Below the pieces are notes generated by a model. That model saw only the letters and a list, made by a program, of their open reading frames with translations. It searched no databases and was not told where the DNA came from. From Chiua virens (lineage: Eukaryota > Basidiomycota > Agaricomycetes > Boletales > Boletaceae), in assembly GCA_019787685.1 (NCBI GenBank), contig JAHNUO010000003.1:186001-250000 (forward strand): DNA of 64,000 nucleotides, written 5' to 3'. The position numbers and the translations under genes are program-made. This document shows positions 1 through 11,836 of this stretch, one piece after another (within the stretch, counting starts at the first letter, position 1; each line of letters opens with the position of its first letter).

Positions 1-3000
1 GGCCTAACCAAGGAACTAATTGTAAAACGCTTGCGACTTCCAATTTGTCGTCCCGTTTCGTGTTCTTAGTATTCGAAATTGAATAATAGTAAGTGCATTG
101 CCGCCCTCTTGTTAGGTCTACCGACTCACTTGCTGTCTTCGGCCTGACCCCAGACTTTCATGAGATGAAATATCCCACTGCGGATCAAATTCCCCGCCTA
201 TAACAGCGAGATGAGATTCCCCATCAGAAACTTGCGAAGGTGCGGACAATAACCGGAAGAATAATTCAGTTAAGCTACTCGTAAACTCGTATCCTTCCGA
301 CATCCAAGATAGTTTCCCGCGACTGGGGCGCACATACTCCACATCAAATTAGGACGATATCAGCGGTCATAAGCTCTCCTTCTGACTAATCGAACCATTT
401 GTTACATGTGTGGTTTAACGTATAGAATCCAAATTACAACTATCATTCTCTTCGACCCTCTTCTCTGACCTTGCGGTTACCGACGGTAAAGCATTACAGT
501 AGAAGCAAAATGAGTGATGTCGTTATCACTATCCTACTAGTGCTACCCTATTACTATTATGTAGTATATGTCATAATCCTGATCAAGTAAGGTTGATCAT
601 TGTCGCCAGATACATAATCCAGAACCGAGGGTGACACACCCAAATACATGTTTAGATGTTTGGGTCGTGTGATCCATAGGCAACAATTCCCACTCTAGTG
701 TAAAGGATGGTGACCCAGGGGGCTGGCTCTACAAGGCCTATTGAATGATTGGAAACATTCGTTTAGTCTGGCCAGACTTACCCCAATGCAGCGTTGGCAG
801 TACCTTGCCAGGATTCGCACTTGCCTCATTGAACGTGACAGGTCCTTTGACTCACTAAAGTGTTCTGAATCGTCGGCGCAGAGCAAGACGGTCAACGGCG
901 ACTCGATCACGTACCCGTTAATTGGTCAAGGTCCCCAAAAAATTTGAGGGAACATTGTTTCTTAGTGGGGGAAAGAAGCATCGGAAAGAATTGAAGACTT
1001 GGTCGCCAACGGCACGAAGACACTCGTTTTTATTGGGTGCGGGCGGGCCGAAGATTCTCCGGTAGTCAACGCGCACTTCGCCTCATATTTTCTCCTCGCA
1101 GTGTTCGCTCGGGACTTTGATTCAGGCAAGGTCGTCGACGACTCGAATCGACAGCATCAAAAGCAAGGGACGCGACGAGGTGGGAAACAACGTTCATGCA
1201 CACGCAGCGCACGACTCGAACAAGTCAAACAAACGAAAAACAAGACACATGGACTCCACGACGAGATCATCATGGAGGCGCAGCAAAGGAGCCGGACTGC
1301 GTGTTATACACGCAAATGGCGAACTCACCCCTTTTCTGGATGGGGGCGAGATCCGACCAACCGGTGGTCTCTCCGTTCCCGTCTCGCCAGCCAGCCTACC
1401 AGCATGCGAGCGGGGTACACGCTGCATTGCACCGCACCGTAGGCTGTGACTCGGAACCAGAACCGGCTGGATCTTTGCTGGCCGCGATAACGGATACATG
1501 CGTCAGGGGTCGGTAGCTGATCACTGATCATGGTGGAGTTCGTGACGAGCGCGGAACTGAACGATGCACAGATCGTATTCCTCCCCGCTGGCACCTCTTA
1601 TTTCGTTCCAAGCTGACACCGAGTTCTCTCCAGACGTGCATGCCTGCGATCTGTGGTTTGCCTTTGTTTCCGAATACTGCGGATTACTCCTGGGCTGAAA
1701 CAATGTAGGGAAAAAATTGTTTCTTGCTTCATTTCCGCGAGCCCGTCATCATCCTGTGGTGCAAATAAAAGTAACGTCTCACCTCCTTTTCCGTTTTAAC
1801 CCAAAGGTCCTGAGAATGCACAGTACATGACGAATGAATGGCAGCGAGAAGAATTTTTCCGTTCTAGTCGTTTGAAATCTGAGCGGGAATGGAGAATGCG
1901 TTCGTCCTAGCTCAGGTTCGCAATGGGCGGCAGGTCTCCATTAATCGACAGACAAGACATTTTCCGTTCTAATCGCAGTGAAATCCCAGCGGGAATGCGT
2001 TCATCCAAGCTCAGGTTCGCAAAGGGTGGCAGGTTCCAATTAATTCAGGGGTCAACAGTAAAACCAACGTTCAATGGTGGTCAACCACAAGGATGTCTCA
2101 AGGCGACCGCGGAAAAGAACCCTCTCCCTGTACTTGGCAAGAGGAAATGACTGATGCTGGAGGTGAGTGACGCCCTGCACCCTTGCGTTCGGTTGTTTCC
2201 ATGCACGTCTGTCATCATTATGAAGGTAGCTGCTTCTTGGTGACGGAGACAGATCAGTGGCGGTCTGTGCAAAACAGGAGGACCACCCTAGCCTTTCGTC
2301 CCCCCTTGGAAATTCCTCTTCTCAGGACTCGGAGATGAAAGTGACGACGAAGTAATTCCTCTGGCTGACAGCGTCAAGAAACATCAATATGTAATCCCGC
2401 AACAGTGTACGCCTGCCTCGGGCCATCAGGCTACGCACTGTAGTAGCAATAGAAGACAGACATACCTCATAATTTATGTCGACTATGATGCAATTCAGAA
2501 AGGGGGAAACCAGGAAACAACTGCGCGAAGTCATGAAAGCATAAATGAAACGTCCCACAGCACCACGAATACGGCGCGCATTGTCCTCGGCGTGGTGTAG
2601 AACGTTCTACATGGTGCCCGTGGGACGAACATACAGCGCACGGGAATCCGCACCAAAAAAAAATACATCACAGTGACAGATCTAGTACTTCCGGCTACAG
2701 TCAGTAGTCAACACGTCAGCCATAGTCACCAAATTGGATTCCTACACAGCCTGATCGTGAATAGGTATATGTTAGCGACATGCGCTCGCCGGGAGTACCT
2801 CGTCTTGCCGACATTCGGTTCGGCTGCCGGGGCTACCCAAATCTGGATCGTCGCGCCTTGATGGCATAAACCTTGTCAGAGGACCCTATCGAGACTCTTT
2901 CACAGGTTGCACATGGCGCATGCCATGCAGCACTATGCGAGTCTGCAAGGAAATTACGTTTTATTGCGATAGCATAATCTATGTATGGGATGGTGCGTCG

Positions 3001-3021
3001 TGAAAGGGTTCTTGCCACTGA
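1..3021. other. Gene-free 5' end of window
   Basis: No convincing coding region on either strand: the open frames are short, overlap on both strands, and show no recognisable domain or chain of splice sites. The only structure I see is the direct repeat at 1855-2046, listed separately. Confidence 0.5.
1855..2046. repeat. Degenerate direct repeat, 104-bp period, two copies
   Basis: Copy one starts at 1855 and copy two at 1960. Both begin ttttccgttcta, carry agcgggaatg, then gctcaggttcgcaa and ggcaggt in the same order. Mismatches and small indels separate them, so the duplication is not recent. It lies in non-coding sequence and no function is evident. Confidence 0.8.
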
Positions 3022-4332
3022 TCACCCAAACACATCCCAGGGTAAGGGACCCTGGTATACTTCCTTGGAATCATCAGGACACCACTCTAACAAACCACGC
3101 AGTTCCGGCGCGGATGCGTGGTAGGGATGGAATCGTATGAAGGGATTCCTATTTCGTCTTTTGGCAAGGAGGAAGTCGTGACAACCGTATGTGTCAAGCG
3201 TATATGGCTTGTAGCCATTTGCGCGCTATATGGGATCGCAGCATCGTCGGAATTAGTTGGAAATCCTAGGATGGCCTGCGTTCAACCCTTACCTCGCCTT
3301 CGCGAGCCTTGATGGCTTCGTCATCTGTGGCGGGCGGTTCAATCCCGATATACTCAAATAACGGGGCAGGAAACCTAATTGCCGCGCGATGTAACTCTTC
3401 GAACCGTCGCCTCTTCATCTCGTAGCCCACCACGGTAATTTGCGACGGGTATCTCCCGGTGACCTCACGAAAGCGTGCGATAGAAAACAATATGTTTTGA
3501 TACGAATCGAGGGCATACGTCTCCGTCGTGGCTCGCGAAAATGGGGTGCGGGAACTAGCTGTCACAGCGTTGCGAAATAGATCCGCACTCAGCGCCAGAC
3601 GCATGTATGACTCTGCTTCAGTCGTTGTCGATTGGGTCCTGGTTTGTCCACTGCGGAGTGAGATAATCAAATGTGATTAGCGTTGAATGATCGAAACATA
3701 TAAACGTGTGCGTGCGAGACCTCTTACCCGCTAAACACTAGCAAAGAATTTTTGTCTTCCGACGCGAGGCGTGCTCTGATAAACGTGTTAAACAAACATC
3801 AGTTCCTTCCCATTCTTGTGGTTGTCACGCACACGCCTTTGCCACAAAGGAGTGCAACGTAGCTTACCCTTGGGTGATATGATCGACGAACGCAGCTACC
3901 CTCCCACCGCCCCTCTGGTAATCTTCCAACGTCCAAAATGTTTCATCAAGTACCTCATCCGGCTTAGAACCTGACCAGATGGCATGTCCGGGTACGATAA
4001 TGAGGTGAAACAGCCGCGCCAACGTCTCGTCGCGCTGTATCGTGGCGAGAATACTGCCTGGTGGTGCATAATAGCCCGCAAGTCCAGTTGAGGTATATGA
4101 ATTCGGATGCGTAGATGATGAAGAGAATATGAAAGAAAGATTGTAGAGGAGAGATATGCCACCGAGCGCAGCCAAGAGAAGCACCCCCAAGTTGGTCAGC
4201 CTTGAGCGTCCGCTTAGAGACCGAAGCGAGGCACGGTAGTCAAACGAGCGTGAGCGGCCATTGCTGGAGTTGTAATGAAAAGGTCCACGTCGAGTAGCTG
4301 GACCAGAAGCTCAGAGCTGGTGTCGGTAGCAT
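3022..4332 (-). CDS. DUF218-domain protein (conserved fungal family)
   Basis: Four exons on the minus strand: 4332-3868, 3775-3728, 3650-3293 and 3225-3022. All introns are GT-AG. The product would be 357 aa. A membrane anchor (LGVLLLAALGGISLLYNLSF) precedes the DUF218 domain, which shows LIIVPGHAIW, LLVFSGGQTR, the Thr-rich TTEAESY stretch, TTETYALDSYQN and ITVVGYEMKRRRFEELHRAA. This is the single-pass fungal family that includes S. pombe SPAC57A10.07; its biochemical role is unsettled. The proposed start (MLPTPALS) is one base out of frame with the following GPATRRGPFHYN. Dropping one base of the AA pair at about 4307 joins them and brings the total to exactly 358 codons, so I read this as a sequence error rather than gene loss. 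The family and exons 2-4 are secure; the N-terminus is less so. Confidence 0.85.
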
Positions 4333-5298
4333 CGCTTCACGACGGTTGGTTCGTGTCCAAGTACACCGTGTTGTCCGAAAGAGGAAGGCATTATTAGTGG
4401 CTCGCGGGAGAAGGGACTTGATTTACTCTCCCTCTTGTTGTCGCTCATCCGCTGACTTTTTGATGCGACGTTCACCATAGACAGTCTCATTTATGAACAA
4501 AAACCAACCCCGAAATTCGACTCTCGTGTACAGTGGAGTCATTGACCCACTCACGGACGTCTTCCATTGTTAGTTTTTGTGTCCCGACCCCGACATAGAT
4601 CAGTTATATAGAGTCAAATATCCACTTATGCTTCCGACGAATAGTGTATTCGACAGAGGACAAAGTTCGCGTATAAAAGGACCTTGGCAGTCTCGTTTGG
4701 AACGGAGAAAAGCCTCCCAAGATGCCGTACGAGTCTGGAGCGTCTCCCGCGCTCGCTTTTCCCTAGAACAACGCGCAGGTAACTCTACCCTCTAATTCCG
4801 ACGCTTCAACGCCTCGTTCAACCCGTCCGCAACTCCACCATGGGGTTCACGTAGGACGGCGTTTCAGACGCGCGGATTGCCAATGGTAGGTAAGTCAATT
4901 CCAACGTCATGGTGAACAACATGTCATTCCCTATTGGTACGTCGACATATCTCGATTATTAAGTACTATCTGTGTTGTAGCCACGAACAGACGAGAGAAC
5001 GAACGAAAGGCAAGGCATATTAGGTATTTTTAGGGTATTTCACGCAGGGTCTATCACCTGACGTCTCGCGATGTGTGCAGTATTCCACTGGAGAGTGTCA
5101 ATGGCACATTCCGCAAATGTTGTTCGGTATCTTTGGTCATCTGAAGCTGCTCACCGTTCGATCAGTCCATCACGTCATCTGGCAGTAAGGTGACAGCACT
5201 GCTCACCAAACCTCGGTAACCCGTCGAACACGTCGTTTTCCAGAGGTATCACAGGCCAGTGATGGCCGGGAAGAGCGCTCCCGCTCAGCCGGGGTTGG
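4333..5298. other. Intergenic region with an orphan TATA-like site
   Basis: No gene recognised. A canonical TATA sequence, gtataaaagg, lies at 4671-4680 on the plus strand. It is followed by an ATG at 4721 that opens only a 14-codon frame ending at a TAG that could also serve as a splice acceptor. No continuing exon could be supported. Confidence 0.4.
4671..4680 (+). promoter_or_regulatory. TATA-box-like element without an assigned gene
   Basis: The sequence is gtataaaagg, a close match to the TATA consensus. It sits 45-50 bases ahead of an ATG at 4721. No gene could be built downstream, so it may belong to a small spliced gene I failed to resolve, or be chance. Confidence 0.3.
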
Positions 5299-6951
5299 CT
5301 AGATGATTTTTCGCCTACGACAAGGTGGGTCAGATGACTGTGAACGAGACAATATCCGACCCTCACAATTTCGTCCGTAATAATCTCCGTCGAGAGCATC
5401 CACGGACGTCAGGTGAAATTGACCAACGAAGTGGCCATCCCGTAGTGCACGTCTTGCACTTCCATATACTTGATACGGACCAGCGGTTCTGACACGGCTT
5501 CGTGCGTGGCTTGGCGATGAATCGAAGACATCTGAACGTCCGAGCGCATCAGGCATGATGTCAAAGAGGAAAAAAAAAAGAATTGGAAACAGAAATCTCC
5601 GGCGACAGACTTACAATGATGCTGTTCCTCGGTCAAATTCTCTTGTTTGAAATTATGGATCTGTCCAGAGAACGAGGGCATAAAGTGTTCCTGAGTGTAT
5701 CTTTGACGTTGCATATGGGCATGTTCCTTAGGAATTACGTTTTGAGCATGTTGAGCAGACGATGGTTCATAGTATACTGATCCTCCAGAGGTATGAAACG
5801 GGTGTTGGACTTCGACGCCCTGCGTAGCAAATGAAGTTGAATCGTCCACGGCGGAAATCGAAGAAGGAACGACTGGATCGTTTGGCGACCGTGAATGATC
5901 AGTGGAGACGGGCGTGTCATTATAGCTTGGGTATACGAGAAATGGTTCGAGGAAGTCTCCCGGAAAGAGTGTCGAAAAAGAACTTTGGGATGGGACAGAA
6001 CCCGGGGAACCGGTGTCGCTTGCCGAGCCCGAACAGTAACGCTCAGGGGGCGAGAGGGGCGATACAGCACCCGAGGTAACACCGGATGCTACAGCAGCCC
6101 AGTGGCAGTCACCCTCGGTGTGCTGTTGATCGACTGGTAAATGATCCGCGGGAATGTATGGCTTCGGAGACGGCGAAGCAGAAGGGCGAGGAGTCGCAGG
6201 GATCAGCGCCTGCACTCGATCTTCTGAATCCGAGCTTCGCTCCACCATCGTGGTCGACACCATCGGCACCATACCTATTGTGGACGCCCTAGCAGACCGT
6301 ATGACAAACACGCACTCTTTCCCACGTGCCTGGCATTTGCTGCATGGCCTCTGCAAATCACACTTCACTTTCGAGTCGGCACAAGCCTGACAAGACCGTC
6401 GCCTCGTGCGGTTGGCATGGGACCTAGAATCTCCGGTGAGATCGAATATGGAACGGGGCGGGCATGGGACGAAAGGGGAGGAGATAACCGGGAAAAGAAG
6501 ACCAGACACCTACGAATCACCGCATGTTTTCTTATGTCGCGTCAACAAGTCGCTGCGGGTAAACTGCGCATCACAGGTCTGTTAAGGGTTAAGTCCTTCA
6601 TCTCAGGACAGACGAGCTACATTTGCGTTTGCTTACATCACATCGATGGGACCTGTCCCCAGTGTCTGTTGGTTCGTACAGTAAGCTCTACGGTGTGTAG
6701 TCATGCGCAGCAGACAATCAAGCCTTACGAGTGCGCAAGTGACGGTTGAGGTGGGTGGTACGGGTGAACTTTGCAGGACAGTGCGGGCAGAGTTTCGTTT
6801 GGGGAAGAACGGGTATATTCCCTTTGTGCGAGCGCATCTTGGACACTGCACCATCTTTCCTGTACTCAACAACCGTCCGTTGTTGAGGTGCCGTCACGGA
6901 GGGAGCAGTGGGATCTCCGCGATGACGGGAGGTGGACGACGCTGAGGCCAT
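5299..6951 (-). CDS. Zinc-finger transcription factor: two C2H2-type fingers plus Zn2Cys6
   Basis: Five exons: 6951-6729, 6665-6637 (only 29 nt), 6578-6514, 6423-5615 and 5531-5299, totalling 453 codons with consistent phases. Finger 1 uses C55, C58, H71 and H75; H75 is created by the exon 1-2 splice. Finger 2 uses C83, C86, H99 and C103 (a C2HC variant). It is followed directly by a Zn2Cys6 cluster with cysteines at 116, 119, 126, 132, 135 and 142 (spacing 2-6-5-2-6), inside a basic stretch (NRTRRRSC). This combination is a known fungal class of nuclear DNA-binding regulators. The rest is Ser/Pro-rich. No fungal-specific middle homology region is visible and the protein ends in RRKII, shorter than many relatives, so either a 3' exon was missed or this is a short form. 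No target can be inferred. Confidence 0.88.
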
Positions 6952-7611
6952 GTTGGGAGGGAGAGAGAAGCGGGGAAATTCAAGTCAATCGGTGGACATA
7001 TTCGAGCTGGAAATGCTTTATACATGGGACTGACAAGTACTTTGGACCCTGCCAACTCCGATGGTGAATAACAGTTCCAATGACCGAGGCGTATACTAAC
7101 CTAAATGTGATTTCAACTATTTAATATATACCCGAAAAGGCAATGATAACCCGGCGGACAAAAGCGATCTCATATGCATGATATCGACACAGAGACGAAT
7201 TTAAAGTTGGTCATATTTCTTACCCGACCATCTTATGTTTCCATGCCGTGTCACCATCGAGCCCGCTGAGCCTGGCAAAGCGTGATCACTGCGTGGCCAC
7301 TCGCCAACAACATGCCTTTGTGAGTGATCCATAAACTGACTGATCTGAGATCCCTGCCTGTTCCCCAGCTTATAACCGCGTGTGCAGAAAAAAAAAAAAA
7401 ACAGAAAACAAATAATACAAACCTGCCCACTCAGGTTGAGGAGCGTGCTGATCGACATGTCAGACAGCCCCCGAGATCAAATACCTGTCCGACAGCTCCT
7501 ATACTATTGCTTAGAGGCATGGTGGCAGGCATGGTCACCGTTACGTCCAAGTTGCCCAGGTATTGCCGACATCCAACATTCAAATCTATCCTACAGACTT
7601 CCTCGCCGCCC
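6952..7611. other. Intergenic region, nothing firm
   Basis: It contains a 13-base A run at 7388-7400 on the plus strand. A minus-strand open frame at 7458-7201 has splice-like signals around the T-rich stretch, but the possible exons give no recognisable protein. Confidence 0.35.
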
Positions 7612-9367
7612 TCATGTTTGCGGCTGAGACTCCTGCTCCAGTGCCCACAGCACAGCTTGCTCCACGTCCTCGACCTCGTGTGTAGGGCGGTGGCTTGGCG
7701 GTCCCTGGCAAGGGTCGTAAACCCCCGTTCGGACTAGGATAGACTTCCAACGTGCAGCATTCGCCCCTGCAATGTCGGATTCTGGGTTGTCTGAGGAGCG
7801 CCAAATGAATTTCATCGTCACTGTGTGGCGGACTCCGCGACTCACCTCCAACCATGTACCTGTCAGGCAGATTATGCAATTGTCAGCATGGCAGGAACAA
7901 GGGATTGCTCTTGTTTGTCACCTACACCGAGTCAAGACAGGATTTTTCTGCCAGCTGTCCCCACAACACCTGCTCCGCGAACTTGTAAGTCGCCTCCGTT
8001 GGTTTTCCAAATTGGATAGACGGATATGGTGCTCCGGTGAGCGACTGAGTACGATCGTGGTCATTGTCTCTGGGATATGCCGAAGAGTGAAATTTGTTAC
8101 CTTGAACACAGCTTGGAAAGCCTGTTTGAATGCGCCTTGACCAAGTCGAGGTTTATCAAGGTCAGATTTCCATATTAGATCTGGATTACAGAAAACGAGG
8201 TCGACCGTCTTTTGCGTAATGTCTGGTAAGCAGGGACCGCCCACAACGCCGCCTGATTGGATCAAATCGCACATCACTTGAATATCAAGGGCCCAATTTC
8301 GAGGATCATGAAACACAAAGATAGCGGCGATGCGAGTTTTGGAGAAATCCGTTAACTAAGTGAGTTTTAGTTTTCTCCTGAGTAAATTTGATCGGATGTC
8401 AGTAAGCGGACTAACCTTGACTGACTCCCGCTCTTCGACCGTAAGATTGTGAAATGGCCATACGCTGATACCCGTTTGAGAAATTATAGGTGCCGAACTA
8501 TGGCAAGTGACTCACGACTTATTCCAAGCAAGTATGTCGAGGGTGGTGCGAACATGCTTGAAACCGTAGCTATTCATGCGATCATTGATTTCTTTCAGCA
8601 GTTCAGGGAAAGAAGACACATCAGGGAATCACCTTTCGGCAACCTTGCGAAGAGTGTCGCCCTTTCCGCCGAGCACTAGCACTGGCAAGTCAACATACTT
8701 GTACACGACAGACTTGAGTACGGTATGCGCCTGAATATAGCGTTCCGGATCAATCTGTGAGAAATTTTTCTGAATAAACGACACAGGCCATCGTACACCG
8801 CGGATCTCACTTTGATTCCGAGCTGTTGACTGAGTTTGTGGCAGCGAGCGGACTCGCTCACGCCACCGCCGTTTGTTAACTGAAGGACAATTGAGTTTGA
8901 TGGGAAGCGGAAAACATGAGGTATCACTTACTAAGAGGTAGGGTATTTTACTTCGAAAGCGGTCAGGAGCGGCAAGGAGCGGTGGAGCGGAAAAGACATA
9001 CATGCCGTATTTGTTGTCGCCATCTAGGATCGACAATGCACGCTTTGCAGCTGGTAGGGCGTTGTCACCGCGAATAAGAACGCCATCCTGAGGTAACGAT
9101 GAGTACTCAGTCAACATACGGCATGCTCGGGACCAAGCAAACCGGAACATGACACGAACAATATCAAGCACGAACGCCAGCGGTGAGGCAGTTTTGTGAG
9201 CTTTGAAACGGGATCGGTATGAGAAGCCAGTGAAACAAAACAAACAGTAGCACGCGTTGTGGAGACTTACCTGTGCGATGTCGTACAAAAGAGCGGATTG
9301 GAGTGACATTGACGTACTTTGAACACATGTGCCTCCGCGAACACAGGGTACCCAACTGGCGCATCAT
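7612..9367 (-). CDS. HDHD5: HAD-superfamily hydrolase, HDHD5/CECR5 type, probably mitochondrial
   Basis: A heavily spliced gene of about ten exons, read from 9367 down to the stop at 7612, predicting about 367 aa. The first 46 residues (MMRQLGTLCSRRHMCSK...) are rich in Arg, Ser and Thr with no acidic residues until the domain starts, as in a mitochondrial presequence. HAD motif I is FVLDIDGVLIRG, assembled across a splice at 9160. Motif II is in LLLTNGGGVSE, and VLVLGGKGDTLRKVAE precedes the central region. VFHDPRNWALDIQ, DLVFCNPDLIW and RLGQGAFKQAFQ are hallmark stretches of the CECR5/YKR070W subfamily. Motif IV is MVGDNPESDIAGA, again across a splice. The family is a type IIA HAD phosphatase-like group whose substrate is not established. 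No frame lesion is needed. The donor at the end of exon 2 is weak (gttcgt). Confidence 0.9.
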
Positions 9368-10319
9368 GATTCTGGACTTCTCGGTATGTTGCGTGTGAGA
9401 GTCAAGAAAAACGCGGTTTGCGACCTGCAGAGGAGTTCATGAAAGAAATATGAGTGACAAGTGCTAACTATGGGTGAGAAGTGACACCTTTGGCGATGTG
9501 AGTTGATACGCGCCAGGGTCCTAGAAAAACCTGAGTTTGGGACCACGTTGCGTTCAAGCGCGTGGCCGCCTGGCTGTGGAACAAAGACATTCTCACCGCA
9601 GTGACCACACACGGTTCCGGCTGGAACCGTCCAGTGTGACTGTTCCGTGGCATTGAATTATATAATCAGGATCGACCAGAGGTCCCTTTGTTCCGAACCA
9701 ACTAATTAATGTGAACAGGTCTACAAAGCCCAACCTTCGTCGTCAGAGATAGCGCATCCAAGAACCATGGACCTCTCCGAAACATCCAAGCCGTTAGAAG
9801 GTCCTTTCCATTAACAGCTGCACTTCCATTCCAGCTTCTTGGCCACAGGAAGACGGCGTTCATATCAGGTACGATGATAGTGCTCAGAGTCCGAAATCGG
9901 TCACCTTCACAGAATACTAATTAGGAGCATCGTTATGTTGTAGTTCCTTGTTGGAACAACGCTAAGGCGTATCGCGACCCGAGACTACATCGAACCACAA
10001 GCCAGTGGCACACACACACACCATCACACACGAGTATTCGTCTCCGATCTCACCATCAATGCAGGTAGATTCACTTATGATTAAGCGGACAGTCTCTTTT
10101 TTATGATGGTGCCTAATTAAGCATTGCGCCCACTTAGGTATTCTGCTCAAGGTTATCCTCGTGCCTGCCCACCACTGATCTAAATTCCAGTCCACGACGT
10201 TATACCGGACTGATCCCTTTTCGGGTGATCTCGGTTCAAAATAGGCCCAGTGCGAATGACGGGAGTGACCGTGGTCTATCTATAGCCGCCGCAGCCCTTT
10301 ATCTCTTACCCCCAACATC
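9368..10319. other. Divergent intergenic region (HDHD5-like and 6PGDH-like genes)
   Basis: The two flanking genes point away from each other, so both promoters should lie here. A (CA)n-like microsatellite is at 10009-10035, and a short TATA-like ctatctatag lies about 45 bases before the ATG at 10320. I see no coding sequence. Confidence 0.5.
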
Positions 10320-11330
10320 ATGGACACTCTGCCTCGGTTTGCAGTTGTCGCAGCAGGATCGATGGGCTCTGCAGTGGCCATGAGACTCACCAGCGCCGGC
10401 TGCACAGTGTTCACCAACCTGGACGGACGCTCCGAGCTGACCCGTCAACGCGCGAAGGAAGCAGGAATGATTGATGTCTCTCTAACTGACCTTGTAGTCG
10501 AGGCAAACTGGATTCTGAGCATACTTCCTCCTCGAGATGCCGTATCATTTGCAGAGAAAGTTCGAGGCGCTGCCTTGAGTCAGGGAAGGGCCGACCAGCA
10601 TGAAACCTTTAGTGTTCGCAGATTGCAACGCTGTCAGTCCGGAGACGGTGAAACAAATCGCGGCGATCTTCGCTGGGACTGGAATCAAACTCATAGATGC
10701 AGGCATTATCGGTGGTCCGCCGAGGGATAGCTATGATCCTACGTTCTATGCCTCAGCCGCAACAGAGGATAGAAGCCTGCTTGACGGCTTTGTGGCGCTC
10801 TCCAAGTACGGGCTAAAGATCTCACCCCTGACGGGAGAAGGTGCAGGCGTGGGAGATGCAAGTGCGCTCAAGATGTCATATGCAGTGAGTAGGCCGTCGT
10901 TTCATACGCGAGCGTCTCAGTTGAGTATCGCCTGAAGGGCATCTCCAAGGGAACAACTGGACTGTATACGACGATGATCTTGGGTGAGCACGAATTTAAA
11001 ATGGGCAGGACAATACACATTAATTATGACGCCGTTTTAGCTGCGCATGGATCGTCACCAGCGACTGCTGAGGCGCTACTTAAAGAGCTGGGTGTTTCGC
11101 AACCGGAAGTTCTAGACCGTATAGTGAAGGCCGTGCCGTCGATGCTTCCGAAAGCATACCGGTGGGTGGGCGAGATGCAGGAGATCGCGGGGTTTGTGGG
11201 ACAAGAAGGCGACATATACAGAGGACTCGCACGGATATATGAACGGGTCGATAGGTCATTGGGTGGGGATCGAGCGGATGTAGAGGTGCTACACAAGTTT
11301 GTGGAGGATGCGAAGAGAATGCAAAAGTGA
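10320..11330 (+). CDS. 6-phosphogluconate dehydrogenase-like NAD(P) oxidoreductase (DUF1932 C-terminal domain)
   Basis: Exons are 10320-10884, 10938-10983 and 11041-11330; all introns are GT-AG. The N-terminus is a Rossmann fold with a nucleotide-binding loop (VVAAGSMGSAVA), then WILSILPPRDA, FADCNAVSPETVK and IDAGIIGGPPRDSYDPTFY. The latter is the diagnostic stretch of the 6PGDH-like/3-hydroxyisobutyrate dehydrogenase-like branch. The C-terminal domain (LPKAYRWVGEMQEIAGF, IYRGLARIYERV) matches DUF1932. It probably reduces or oxidises a small hydroxy or keto acid in the cytosol; the substrate is unknown. The frame changes by one base at the AAA run 10603-10605. Removing one A joins SQGRADQHE to PLVFADCNAV and gives exactly 300 codons. 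I read this as a sequence error, though a true frameshift cannot be excluded here. Confidence 0.87.
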
Positions 11331-11836
11331 TGGTGGTAGGATGGTTGGCATTGACAACGGAATTGACAAGTTGCTCAGTCGGCAAATGCATACGGCAACC
11401 GCGCACGCTTTTCATTTCAGCCGTCGATTATGCGTTGATGGAGAGTCTTCCGAGGGACTCGATGGCTGACTCGATACGGATCACTGTGTCTCAGAGTAGC
11501 AACGATTCCCGGTGTGTAGAGCTGTCAGGGGGAGTTGTTAAGCGAGCAATAAGCGAACGTACATACGGAAGAAGTTACTAAACGGGTTTACGGAAAGACA
11601 ACCTTTGCACAAGGGTCTATCTGCACCCAAAGCTCGCTTTCGCTGCCGCAAATTTTCAGCGTCTTGAGTTCGGCTTCCGTTGGCAAGCACCTGCTCGGTC
11701 GACTCAGTAAACCCCCGCAGTCCAACCAACGCACCTTCGTTTTGTATTTTACCTTGGAATATTCACCGTCAAGTCTGCTGCACTCGTCTTTCTCCTCCTT
11801 TTCCTGATCCGCAACCTGACGCCAAAACTACGCCCC
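11331..11836. other. Intergenic, RhoGAP gene promoter and 5' leader
   Basis: A pyrimidine-rich stretch at about 11750-11836 just before the ATG is typical of basidiomycete 5' leaders. No gene seen. Confidence 0.5.
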
